This document shows, piece after piece, positions 1 to 6,581 of a DNA stretch of 22,559 nt (positions within the stretch are counted from its first letter, which is position 1; the number at the start of each line of letters is the position of its first letter). Position numbers and translations under genes: made by a program. The stretch is from contig CATVZP010000028.1 of NCBI GenBank assembly GCA_958348565.1, positions 1-22,559 of the forward strand. The letters are read 5' to 3'. The stretch comes from an uncultured Collinsella sp. Its GTDB lineage: Bacteria > Actinomycetota > Coriobacteriia > Coriobacteriales > Coriobacteriaceae. The notes beneath the pieces are model-generated. The model did no database searches. It saw only the letters and a list, made by a program, of their open reading frames with translations, and was not told the DNA's origin.

Positions 1-2
1 CG

Positions 3-437
3 CTCGCCACCACCTGCCCCGAGCAGCTGGGCGATGCCTTTGAGGGCGCCGAGACCGCACTGTTCGACGAGATTTCCTCCACGCTGCGCTATGCCGCCTT
101 CCGCCTGCTGTGCGTGTGGGGCGCCACGAGTGCTGAGCGTTCACGCGAGGCTTGGCCCATCCTAGACGAGGCCATCCAGTGCTACCACGGCGACCTTGAG
201 TATCGCGATATGCTCGGTTGCCTGTACGAGTTTGGCCAGGGCGAGATCGACGCCGAGGTCGCCGAGAAGCTTGCGCTGCGCCTTAAGTTCGACGCCGAGA
301 ACGGCAAGGGCAGCTATCTCAAGGCCCGTTCGAGCGAGATTTGCGAAATGCTTGTTAAACGTTTTGGCCTGGATCTCTCCAAAAAGAAGAAGCGTGCTAG
401 CGTTAAAAAATCTGATGACGCCGAAGACGAGGAGTAA
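3..437 (+). CDS. Unrecognised protein, 3' part only
   Basis: The reading frame is open from base 3 to the stop at 435-437, so the gene begins before the window; 144 residues are visible. I do not recognise the family. The visible part looks soluble and mostly helical, with Leu/Ala/Glu-rich segments that could be helical-repeat hairpins. It ends in a basic KKKKR patch and then an acidic DDAEDEE tail. An ATG-like internal start has no special support, so the frame is treated as a 5'-truncated CDS. The stop lies 6 bases before the next ATG, and the last codons carry that gene's GAGGAG ribosome site, so the two genes are probably co-transcribed and translationally coupled. No function is inferred. 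Confidence 0.75.
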   Translation, partial: LATTCPEQLGDAFEGAETALFDEISSTLRYAAFRLLCVWGATSAERSREAWPILDEAIQCYHGDLEYRDMLGCLYEFGQGEIDAEVAEKLALRLKFDAENGKGSYLKARSSEICEMLVKRFGLDLSKKKKRASVKKSDDAEDEE

Positions 438-443
438 CAGATT

Positions 444-1529
444 ATGGCGCACGATGTAGTCCTGATTCCCGGTGACGGTATCGGTCCCGAGATTACGCAG
501 GCCATGCGCCGCGTGGTCGAGGCTGCCAGTGTCCAGATCAATTGGAACGTCCAGGAGGCCGGTGCCGGCGTCATGGACGAGTTTGGCACGCCGCTGCCCC
601 AGCACGTGCTCGATGCGGTCGCCGAGACCAAGGTTGCTATCAAGGGCCCCATCACCACGCCGGTCGGCACGGGTTTCCGCAGCGTTAACGTCGCCCTGCG
701 CAAGCATTTTGACCTGTACGCCTGCGTGCGCCCCTGCCTGTCGCAGCCGGGCGACGGCTCGCGCTTCCGCGACGTCGACCTGGTTATCGTGCGCGAGAAC
801 ACCGAGGACCTCTATGCCGGCATCGAGTTCGATGAGGGCGCTGCCGAGGTCGAGGAGCTCTCGCAGCTCGTCGAGCGCTCGGGCCAGAAGACCTTCGCCG
901 CGGATTCCGCCATCTCAATCAAGCCGATTTCCATCGCCAAGAGCCGCCGCATTGTGGAGTACGCTTTTGAGTACGCCCGCCGCTGCGGCCGCAAAAAGGT
1001 GACGGCCGTGCATAAGGCCAACATCATGAAGGCGACCGATGGCCTGTTCCTGCGCGTTGCGCGCGAGGTGGCCGCCAACTATCCCGATATCGAGTTCAAC
1101 GACAAGATTGTCGACGCCACCTGCATGGGCCTGGTCCAGAACCCCAACGACTTCGATGTCCTGGTGCTGCCCAACCTGTACGGTGACATTGTGAGCGACC
1201 TGTGCGCCGGTCTGGTAGGTGGACTGGGTATGGCTCCGGGTTCCAACATCGGTGCCGACTGCGCCATCTTCGAGGCGACGCACGGCTCCGCGCCCGATAT
1301 CGCTGGCCAGGATATCGCTAACCCCACGGCCGAGATTCTGTCCGCGGCTATGATGCTCGATCACCTGGGCGAGAACGACGCGGCCAATCGCATTCGCGCC
1401 GCCGTTTCTGCCACGCTCGACGAGGGTGAGCAGGTTACCGGCGACGTTCGTCGTGCCCAGACCGGCTCCGTTGAGGGCGCTGTGGGCACGCAGGCCTTTG
1501 CCGATGCCGTTATCGCGCACCTGGCCTAA
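444..1529 (+). CDS. Isocitrate/isopropylmalate dehydrogenase family protein, probably NAD-type isocitrate dehydrogenase
   Basis: 361 residues, normal length for the short homodimeric beta-decarboxylating dehydrogenases. Family marks are the N-terminal IPGDGIGPEI motif (residues 8-17), the RENTEDLYAGIE segment near 115-126 that binds substrate, HKANIMKATDG near 190-200 with the catalytic Lys, the NLYGDIVSDL metal-binding Asp segment near 243-252, and EATHGSAPDIAGQDIANP near 278-295 for the cofactor. The RENTEDLYAGIE form fits NAD-dependent isocitrate dehydrogenase or homoisocitrate dehydrogenase better than LeuB. It would oxidise isocitrate to 2-oxoglutarate in the cytoplasm. The GAGGAG site at about 428-433 lies in the tail of the preceding gene. 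A hairpin terminator follows at 1589-1620. Exact substrate is less certain than family. Confidence 0.9.
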   Translation: MAHDVVLIPGDGIGPEITQAMRRVVEAASVQINWNVQEAGAGVMDEFGTPLPQHVLDAVAETKVAIKGPITTPVGTGFRSVNVALRKHFDLYACVRPCLSQPGDGSRFRDVDLVIVRENTEDLYAGIEFDEGAAEVEELSQLVERSGQKTFAADSAISIKPISIAKSRRIVEYAFEYARRCGRKKVTAVHKANIMKATDGLFLRVAREVAANYPDIEFNDKIVDATCMGLVQNPNDFDVLVLPNLYGDIVSDLCAGLVGGLGMAPGSNIGADCAIFEATHGSAPDIAGQDIANPTAEILSAAMMLDHLGENDAANRIRAAVSATLDEGEQVTGDVRRAQTGSVEGAVGTQAFADAVIAHLA

Positions 1530-1588
1530 GGCATGCAGACTGCAAACGCCTAAATAGTACTTAAGTGTTTGCGTATAACCTGAGAATC

Positions 1589-1620
1589 AATACGCCCGGC
1601 GCTTTGTCGGGCGTATTCTA
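1589..1620 (+). terminator. Hairpin terminator after the dehydrogenase
   Basis: AATACGCCCG (1589-1598) and CGGGCGTATT (1608-1617) form a perfect 10-bp stem with a 9-base loop. The U-tract is weak, so termination may be partial. Confidence 0.65.
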
Positions 1621-1655
1621 TTGCGGACTATGTTTCCTAACAAGGAGTAACTGAT

Positions 1656-2741
1656 ATGGGTCTGATTCAAAAGAAGGACGAGAAGGACGAGATCGACGGC
1701 ATCCAGATCATCGAGCGCGGCGAAGGCCCCGACGGTGACGAGAACGAGAAGATCGATCTAGTCGCCGGTACGTCTGCCGAGCACATTGCCGCCGGTACGA
1801 CGGCCAAGGAGGAGGACGCCCGACTAGAGGCTCAGATTGCCGCGGATGCCGCTGACGAGAATCTGATGCCCGAGGAACAGGACGAGGACGACGACTCCGA
1901 CGTGGACGACCACGCTTGCAAGCACAAGAAGACGATGATTGCCGCCTTTGTGGTCGCCGTCGTGATTGCTGCCGTGGTCGGCTTCTTTATCGGCAACGGT
2001 GGTTTTGGCGGCAAAGGCGTCGGCTCGGCGACCCTCACCGAGGACCAGCTCGATTCGACCGTGGCAAGCTATAGCTACAACGGCAAGAAGAGCGACATCA
2101 CCGCGCGCGAGGCCATCGAGAGCCAGTACAGCCTCGACACCGTCAAGGATAGCGATGGCAACTACACCGCTCCTTCTGCCGACGTCATCCTGTCCTACGT
2201 GCGCAACAAGATCCTGCTCGACGCTGCCGAGGACGAGGGCATTACCGTCTCCTCTAAGGAGATGAAGCAGTACGCCGAGGAATCCATCGGCACTTCGGAC
2301 TACAAGACCATGGCCACGCAGTATGGCGTGTCCAAGGACCAGGCCAAGCAGATCGTCCGCCAGTCCGCGACGCTGCAGAAGCTCTACAAGAAGAAGGTTG
2401 GCGATAGCTCCGCAAGCATGCCGACCGCCCCGACCGAGCCTGCTGACGGCAACGAGGAGACCGCGAGCAAGGACTACGCCGACTACATCATCAACCTTGC
2501 CGGCGACGAGTGGGATAGCTCAAAGGGCACCTGGAAGGACGCCGACAGCACCTACGCTAAGGCCTTTGCCGACGATGCCTTTACGGCCGATAGCGCCACC
2601 TATAAGCAGGCCATGACCGCCTACTACACTGCTTACCAGCAGTACTCTTCGCAGGCTTCGAGCGCCAGCTCCAAGTGGACCGAGTATGCTAACGGCCTCT
2701 ACGCCAAGGCCAACATCAGCATCTACGGCCTGTTTGCGTAA
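1656..2741 (+). CDS. Membrane-anchored SurA-N-like protein with acidic cytoplasmic tail
   Basis: 361 residues. Residues 1-88 are very acidic and Glu/Asp-rich with no signal peptide, followed by HKKTM and one hydrophobic segment at about 93-114 (AAFVVAVVIAAVVGFFIG). The rest would lie outside the membrane. Residues about 145-240 (ILSYVRNKILLDAAEDEGITVSSKEMKQYAEE, then YGVSKDQAKQIVRQSATLQKLYKKKV) resemble the SurA/PrsA N-terminal chaperone fold. I see no parvulin (PPIC) domain; the remainder is Ser/Ala/Tyr-rich helix. The ATG follows AAGGAG at a good distance. It stands alone between two terminators. A secretion-associated chaperone-like role is inference. Confidence 0.75.
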   Translation: MGLIQKKDEKDEIDGIQIIERGEGPDGDENEKIDLVAGTSAEHIAAGTTAKEEDARLEAQIAADAADENLMPEEQDEDDDSDVDDHACKHKKTMIAAFVVAVVIAAVVGFFIGNGGFGGKGVGSATLTEDQLDSTVASYSYNGKKSDITAREAIESQYSLDTVKDSDGNYTAPSADVILSYVRNKILLDAAEDEGITVSSKEMKQYAEESIGTSDYKTMATQYGVSKDQAKQIVRQSATLQKLYKKKVGDSSASMPTAPTEPADGNEETASKDYADYIINLAGDEWDSSKGTWKDADSTYAKAFADDAFTADSATYKQAMTAYYTAYQQYSSQASSASSKWTEYANGLYAKANISIYGLFA

Positions 2742-2783
2742 AGAGTCGCACGGCTCATCGAGCATCTAGCCGATAGACAGCAG

Positions 2784-2823
2784 AAAGTCCGCCAGTACGG
2801 AAGTCGTTCTGGCGGACTTTTTG
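2784..2823 (+). terminator. Intrinsic terminator after the SurA-like gene
   Basis: AAAGTCCGCCAG (2784-2795) pairs perfectly with CTGGCGGACTTT (2809-2820) and is followed by T residues. The flanking A-rich start lets it act in both directions. Confidence 0.85.
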
Positions 2824-2855
2824 CGTTGAGGGCGTGATTGGCGGCTTAATTATGG

Positions 2856-3095
2856 CTATTCATCTTTAAGTCCAAAAAGGCTATCGGCTTCATCGTCGGA
2901 TATATATTCCAGTACATCGCCCGGTTGGCAGTCGAGTGCCCGGCATATCGCGTCAAGAGTTGAAAAACGTATGGCAGAAACCTTGCCCGTCTTAATGCGT
3001 GACATATTGACCTGGGAGATGCCCACGCGTCCCGCAAGCTCTTTGGATGAGATCTTGCGTTCGGCGAGCATGCGGTCAAGCCGCAGAATAATCAT
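2856..3095 (-). CDS. Small XRE-family (Cro/C1-type) regulator
   Basis: 79 residues, nearly all a single helix-turn-helix domain. SSKELAGRVGISQVNMSRIKTGK (residues 17-39) is the HTH, followed by the RFSTLDAICRALDCQPGDVLEYI segment typical of the YozG-like group. It lies 9 bases after the stop of the DUF2975 gene. Its ribosome site AGGGGGAA overlaps that stop, so the two genes form one transcript. Small XRE proteins next to DUF2975 membrane proteins are a recurring pair in Gram-positive genomes, in which the regulator is thought to control the pair. The target is unknown; a candidate operator is the palindrome at 3769-3780. Confidence 0.88.
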   Translation of the reverse strand: MIILRLDRMLAERKISSKELAGRVGISQVNMSRIKTGKVSAIRFSTLDAICRALDCQPGDVLEYISDDEADSLFGLKDE

Positions 3096-3104
3096 GGATT
3101 CCCC

Positions 3105-3743
3105 CTAGAGCAACTCGTCATCTTGTTTTTGCAGGATATACCCGTAGCGGAAGATGCTGGCAATCAGGCAAATAATCAGGCCCGCAAAGAGCATGGAGGG
3201 CTCGAATAACTGGCCGGCGAACGCATCCGTAAAGCTGCCGCCAAATCCTGAGAGTATCATTCCCGTGATTACGGCACCAAGAAGCCTCACGGCAACGCCG
3301 CCGATAAGGAATAAATGTCCTACTCGACGAAGTGTCTGGTTACATTCAAGGTCAAAGGGCCTGCCTTCCTTTTCAATGTTTAAGAAAAGCCTGCGCACGC
3401 TTAGCGCGATGGTAAGCGCGAGGCATGTCATCAAGAGGCTCCCTATGGCAGTGTGACCATCGTGTGCGACGAGCATAAGTGGGGTCTGCGCATCGGTACC
3501 GACGATAGCCAGGCACGGCCCTTCGCCGCCTTGAAGTTCTACGGATTGGAGACACGACCCTTGGGAGAGGCTAGGCAATACGAGTAGAAGGTCAATCGCA
3601 ATGACTGCGAGAAGTCCCAGAGCGAGCGCCACGGTGGTGCAGATTGTGGCCCATTTGCAGATGCGAGTGAGCTTCCTCAGATCGGCTATTGCCTGTTCAC
3701 GGTCGATGGCTTCATTCGATTTGGATACGTTCCAGCGGATCAT
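3105..3743 (-). CDS. DUF2975-type four-helix membrane protein
   Basis: 212 residues from the ATG at 3743, chosen because GGAGGAG stands just before it; an upstream in-frame start lacks such a site. Four hydrophobic segments are visible: about 31-55 (ICTTVALALGLLAVIAIDLLLVLPS), 95-113 (AIGSLLMTCLALTIALSV), 138-158 (GHLFLIGGVAVRLLGAVITGM) and 180-200 (FAGLIICLIASIFRYGYIL). The loop between helices 1 and 2 contains two Cys and would be extracytoplasmic. The layout, and the RPFDLECNQTLRRVG segment between helices 2 and 3, fit DUF2975. First gene of the two-gene unit with the XRE regulator. Function unknown. Confidence 0.82.
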   Translation of the reverse strand: MIRWNVSKSNEAIDREQAIADLRKLTRICKWATICTTVALALGLLAVIAIDLLLVLPSLSQGSCLQSVELQGGEGPCLAIVGTDAQTPLMLVAHDGHTAIGSLLMTCLALTIALSVRRLFLNIEKEGRPFDLECNQTLRRVGHLFLIGGVAVRLLGAVITGMILSGFGGSFTDAFAGQLFEPSMLFAGLIICLIASIFRYGYILQKQDDELL

Positions 3744-3768
3744 AGCTCCTCCAACCAATGTCTTGGAT

Positions 3769-3780
3769 GATACTTGTATC
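3769..3780. promoter_or_regulatory. GATAC-TT-GTATC palindrome in the DUF2975/XRE leader
   Basis: A perfect 12-base palindrome 26 bases upstream of the DUF2975 start, next to an AT-rich stretch (3780-3820) that could hold the minus-strand promoter. Candidate autoregulatory operator for the XRE protein; no binding is shown. Confidence 0.4.
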
Positions 3781-3976
3781 TTATATCATATTTAATGATA
3801 AACGATAAACAATTACAGATTAGAGTAAGTAATGTTTGTGAGACGAATAGCGAGAGCTATGGCTCATTTTGGGTGTCGGAGTTTGGCGCGCGGGGGATGA
3901 GGACAAATGTCAAAACTTCCCTTGATCGCGCAAGCGCTCCATCGCGCTTCCCTAATTCATCTGGGAAAACAACTGC

Positions 3977-4023
3977 AAACGATTGCAAGTAACCGGTGAA
4001 CGGTCGAAAACTACCGTTCACCG
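3977..4023 (+). promoter_or_regulatory. Operator-like cluster A (21-bp tandem AACGRT plus inverted repeat)
   Basis: AACGAT (3978-3983) and AACGGT (3999-4004) are spaced 21 bp apart in the same orientation. The second lies in CGGTGAACGGT (3994-4004), which forms a perfect 11-bp inverted repeat with ACCGTTCACCG (4013-4023) across 8 bases. The 13 bases at 4011-4023 recur exactly at 20254-20266 between gatA and deoR. Confidence 0.55.
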
Positions 4024-4143
4024 ATAATCTCAAAACTGGTTCTAACTGGTATTAAGTCAAAAAGACCAATTCACATATCTTCACAATGACCTGCAATTTT
4101 TCTTCACGCTATTTTTAGCCGCCCTGCGTTGTTTAGACACAGG

Positions 4144-4160
4144 AAAAGATCCGATCTTTT
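4144..4160. promoter_or_regulatory. 17-base palindrome AAAAGATC-C-GATCTTTT
   Basis: Perfect 8-bp arms around one central C, lying between clusters A and B. Could be a protein-binding site or a small hairpin; I do not recognise the motif. Confidence 0.3.
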
Positions 4161-4211
4161 GCCAAAGCATTTCGGAACGGTTTCAAAACCGCAGGTAGAA
4201 GTGTTAACGAC

Positions 4212-4260
4212 CGGTAAACGGTCGATTTATCACCGTGAGCGGTGCAAAAACGTTTTACCG
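4212..4260 (+). promoter_or_regulatory. Operator-like cluster B (21-bp tandem AAACGGTCG / GAGCGGT)
   Basis: CGGTAAACGGTCG (4212-4224) is followed by GAGCGGT with the core 21 bp later (AACGGT 4217-4222, AGCGGT 4238-4243). TTTTACCG at 4253-4260 adds an inverted half-site. It ends about 35 bp before the likely -10, a position that suits activation at a promoter lacking a good -35. Confidence 0.5.
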
Positions 4261-4294
4261 TATGAATCAAGGAAAGCGACCTCTTCTGGGGTGA

Positions 4295-4300
4295 TATAGT
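4295..4300 (+). promoter_or_regulatory. Possible -10 (TATAGT) of the mannose-family PTS operon
   Basis: TATAGT stands 18 bp before the dre-like site. No consensus -35 lies 16-18 bp upstream, which suggests dependence on an activator, perhaps at cluster B. Tentative. Confidence 0.35.
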
Positions 4301-4315
4301 GACAACAACACGTCA

Positions 4316-4346
4316 CGTGGTTACTACCAGTTTAGAAACCACTGGT
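4316..4346. promoter_or_regulatory. Dre-like GntR operator just downstream of the PTS promoter
   Basis: TGGT-TACT-ACCAGT (4318-4331) has the 4-base spacing of the ACTGGT-N4-ACCAGT sites bound by DasR/YvoA-type GntR proteins. A further ACTGGT at 4341-4346 pairs with ACCAGT across 9 bases. The 13 bases TGGTTACTACCAG recur exactly before agaS (8611-8623). The position would let the GntR protein at 7839 block transcription. Confidence 0.6.
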
Positions 4347-4393
4347 CTTCAAAGAACGCTTTCCAAGAAGCTTTAAGGGCGAGCGCCCGCTGG

Positions 4394-4436
4394 CTTCCGA
4401 AAATCATCGGACTCAGATCGTACACACCTTCGGAAG
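4394..4436 (+). promoter_or_regulatory. 5'-UTR hairpin overlapping the EIIA ribosome site
   Basis: CTTCCGAA (4394-4401) is perfectly complementary to TTCGGAAG (4429-4436). The right arm contains the start of the GGAAGGG ribosome site for the ATG at 4447, so pairing would partly hide it. The 27-base loop is large, so stability is uncertain. Confidence 0.4.
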
Positions 4437-4446
4437 GGAAATTTGA

Positions 4447-4890
4447 ATGGTTGGCTTTATTCTTACCGGTCATGGACAGTTCGCACCCGGCCTCGCAAGC
4501 GCTATCGCTATGGTTGCCGGCGACCAGCCCGCTTTTACCGTCGTTCCTTTTGAGGGCGACCAGGCTGCTTCCTACGGTGAGGATCTCCGCGCCGCTATTA
4601 CCGCCATGCGCGAGGAGTGCGATGGCGTGCTCGTCTTTACCGACCTGCTCGGTGGCACTCCTTTCAATCAGTCGATGATGATTGCCCAGGATGTCGACAA
4701 CGTCGAGGTTCTGACTGGCACTAACCTCCCCATGGTTATTGAGCTTCTGTTCCTTCGCGGTAACGCCACGCTCGCCGAGCTTGGCGAGCAGGCCGTGACC
4801 GTTGGTCAGACGGGCGTCACCGCCCAGACGGTCGCATCCGTTGCCGGCTCCGAGGAAGAGGATGTCTTCGGCGACGAGGACGGCATCTAA
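4447..4890 (+). CDS. PTS mannose-family EIIA component (ManX/AgaF type)
   Basis: 147 residues, the size of a single EIIA-Man domain. The N-terminal FILTGHGQFAPG carries the expected phospho-accepting His at position 9. VLVFTDLLGGTPFN (61-74) is the conserved loop that packs against it, and TGTNLPMVIEL (90-100) is also typical. It takes phosphate from HPr and passes it to the EIIB encoded downstream. The C-terminus (about 125-147) is an acidic tail. GGAAGGG precedes the ATG. The stop overlaps the next start as TAATG, so the two are translationally coupled. First gene of a five-gene operon; sugar specificity cannot be read from EIIA. Confidence 0.93.
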   Translation: MVGFILTGHGQFAPGLASAIAMVAGDQPAFTVVPFEGDQAASYGEDLRAAITAMREECDGVLVFTDLLGGTPFNQSMMIAQDVDNVEVLTGTNLPMVIELLFLRGNATLAELGEQAVTVGQTGVTAQTVASVAGSEEEDVFGDEDGI

Positions 4891-5171
4891 TGGCCGATTT
4901 CGGAGCCAACGTCCTGAGCTCCTCGGTCGCCCTTTTAGGCCTGCTTGTCATCATGGGCTTGATTTACACCATCTGGTCGCAAATCAACATGAAGAAGAAG
5001 CAGAAGTACTTCAAGGAGCTGCACACCGAGCTCAAGCCGGGTCAGGAGGTTCTTTTCGCCGGCGGTATCTACGGAACCGTCAAGGGCATCGAAGGCGAAA
5101 AGGTCCAGATCAAAGTCCGATCCGGTGCCGTCGTAGATGTTTCGCGTTACGCGATTCAGGAGATCAAGTAA
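4890..5171 (+). CDS. yajC: YajC-family small membrane protein inside the PTS operon
   Basis: 93 residues, usual YajC length. One transmembrane segment at about 10-30 (SSVALLGLLVIMGLIYTIWSQ) is followed by the basic MKKKQKYFKELHTELKPGQEVLFAGGIYGTVKGIEGEKVQIKV domain that defines the family. YajC is classically an accessory of the SecYEG-SecDF translocase. Here it lies between EIIA and EIIB, and YajC-like genes are known in some mannose-family PTS operons of streptococci, including hyaluronan-utilisation operons, so this copy may have a PTS-linked job in membrane assembly. The start overlaps the EIIA stop by one base. It may not be the organism's only YajC. Confidence 0.85.
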   Translation: MADFGANVLSSSVALLGLLVIMGLIYTIWSQINMKKKQKYFKELHTELKPGQEVLFAGGIYGTVKGIEGEKVQIKVRSGAVVDVSRYAIQEIK

Positions 5172-5207
5172 CTGTCGTCAGCAAATAACGAAAGGAAGCT
5201 GATCAAC

Positions 5208-5690
5208 ATGGCAGAACCCAACATTCTTCTTACCCGCATCGATAACCGACTGGTCCATGGTCAGGTCGCTACCCAGTGGAACTCCACCCTGGGCTCCAAC
5301 CTCATCCTCGTCGCCAACGACGATGTGTCGACCAACACCATGCGCCAGAACCTCATGAAGATGGCCGCTCCCGCCGGCGTCGCTACGCGTTTCTTCTCCC
5401 TGCAGAAGACCATCGACGTCATTGGCAAGGCGAGCCCGCGCCAGAAGATCTTCATCGTGGCCGAAACACCGGAAGACGTGCTTACGCTCGTCAAGGGCGG
5501 TGTGCCTATAAAGAAGGTAAACATCGGCAACATGCACATGTCGGAAGGAAAGCGCCAAGTCGCCACCTCCGTCGCAGTTAACGACGAGGATGTCGCTGCG
5601 TTTAAAGAGCTGCAGGAATTGGGGGTGGAGTTGGAGATCAGGCGCGTTCCGAGCACGCCTGTTGAGGACACGAGCAAGCTCTTCTCGTAA
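5208..5690 (+). CDS. PTS mannose-family EIIB component
   Basis: 160 residues, normal for EIIB of the mannose/fructose/sorbose family. LLTRIDNRLVHGQVATQW (7-24) contains the phospho-accepting His17 in the standard LVHGQV context. ILVANDDVSTN (33-43), MAAPAGVATRFFSL (52-65), KGGVPIKKVNIGNMH and ELQELGVELEIRRVP are family blocks. It is a cytoplasmic protein that phosphorylates the sugar during transport. AAAGGAAG lies before the ATG. A full-length paralogue with the His changed to Tyr is encoded at 15717-16196. Likely amino-sugar specificity is inferred from the AgaS and NagA neighbours. Confidence 0.94.
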   Translation: MAEPNILLTRIDNRLVHGQVATQWNSTLGSNLILVANDDVSTNTMRQNLMKMAAPAGVATRFFSLQKTIDVIGKASPRQKIFIVAETPEDVLTLVKGGVPIKKVNIGNMHMSEGKRQVATSVAVNDEDVAAFKELQELGVELEIRRVPSTPVEDTSKLFS

Positions 5691-5707
5691 TCCTCGTGAT
5701 CCACGTT

Positions 5708-5757
5708 GTCAGGATTGAAACCCTGACGTTCTGTACGTGATATCCAAAGTGCGTACA
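5708..5757 (+). other. Two tandem stem-loops between EIIB and EIIC
   Basis: GTCAGG (5708-5713) pairs with CCTGAC (5722-5727), and TGTACG (5732-5737) pairs with CGTACA (5752-5757). This is the only long gap (90 bases) in an otherwise tight operon. The hairpins could affect mRNA processing or relative EIIB/EIIC levels. There is no U-tract, so they are not terminators. Confidence 0.4.
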
Positions 5758-5780
5758 TACATTTTGAAAGGAGGAGCAAG

Positions 5781-6581
5781 ATGGAATACTCGATCATCCA
5801 GGTCGCTCTGGTCTTCATCGTCACGTTCGTCGCGGCAATCGACCAGTTCAACTTCCTCGAGTCTCTCTATCAGCCCATCGTCACCGGCGCCGTCATCGGT
5901 CTTATCCTTGGCGACCTCAACACCGGTCTTCTCGTGGGTGGTACCTATCAGCTCATGACGATCGGCAACATGCCGATCGGAGGCGCTCAGCCGCCTAACG
6001 CCGTCATCGGCGGCATCATGGCAGCCATTCTCGCTATCGCTACGGGCCTCGAGCCCAACGCGGCAGTCGGCCTTGCCATTCCGTTCGCTCTGCTTGGTCA
6101 GCTCGGCGTTACCCTGGTCTTCACGCTTATGTCGCCCCTCATGTCCTCCGCGGACAACATGGCTCATAACGCTGACACCAAGGGCATCGAGCGTCTGAAC
6201 TACTTCGCCATGGCTCTGCTCGGCCTGATCTTCGCTGTCGTCGTCACCCTGTTCTTCATCGCTGGCGCTACCATCGGTCAGACCATCGCTTCCGCCATCC
6301 CGACTTGGCTGCAGACCGGTCTGTCCGCTGCAGGCGGCATGATGCGCTTCGTCGGCTTCGCCGTCCTGCTCAAGGTTATGATGAACCGCGATATGTGGGG
6401 CTTCTTCCTCATGGGCTTTGGCCTCGCGCTCATCACCGTTGCCAACGATTCTCTGGCAACCCCTGCCCTGCTCATCCTCGCTCTCATCGGCTTCGGCATC
6501 GCTTTCTGGGACTTCCAGCAGCAGACCGAGCTGAAGTGTGCAGCTGTTTCTGACGGAGGTGACTTCGAAGATGGCATCTAA
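5781..6581 (+). CDS. PTS mannose-family EIIC permease component
   Basis: 266 residues, a strongly hydrophobic polytopic protein matching EIIC of the mannose/fructose/sorbose family (ManY/AgaC/SorA group). QPIVTGAVIGLILGDLNTGLLVGGTYQLMTIGNMPIGGAQPPNAVIGGI (31-79) is the characteristic N-terminal block; about seven hydrophobic segments follow. Together with EIID it forms the sugar channel. AAAGGAGGAG lies before the ATG. The last codons overlap the start of EIID by 11 bases, which couples their translation. The soluble C-terminal end is short and acidic. Confidence 0.94.
   Translation: MEYSIIQVALVFIVTFVAAIDQFNFLESLYQPIVTGAVIGLILGDLNTGLLVGGTYQLMTIGNMPIGGAQPPNAVIGGIMAAILAIATGLEPNAAVGLAIPFALLGQLGVTLVFTLMSPLMSSADNMAHNADTKGIERLNYFAMALLGLIFAVVVTLFFIAGATIGQTIASAIPTWLQTGLSAAGGMMRFVGFAVLLKVMMNRDMWGFFLMGFGLALITVANDSLATPALLILALIGFGIAFWDFQQQTELKCAAVSDGGDFEDGI

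Larger units (their letters stand above)
3744..4446. promoter_or_regulatory. 703-bp divergent regulatory region upstream of the mannose-family PTS operon
   Basis: No credible gene; the short ORFs here lack family signals. It is more AT-rich than the flanks and holds several ordered dyads: a palindrome near the DUF2975 start, the 3977-4023 tandem/inverted AACGGT cluster, ACTGGT direct repeats at 4035-4050, a 17-base palindrome AAAAGATC-C-GATCTTTT at 4144-4160, a second AACGGT cluster at 4212-4260, a possible -10 (TATAGT, 4295-4300), a dre-like GntR site, and a hairpin overlapping the ribosome site of EIIA. Confidence 0.7.

Noticed and set aside
3774..3992. 72-codon ORF in the PTS regulatory region
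   Set aside because: No ribosome site, no family signal, and it overlaps operator-like repeats.
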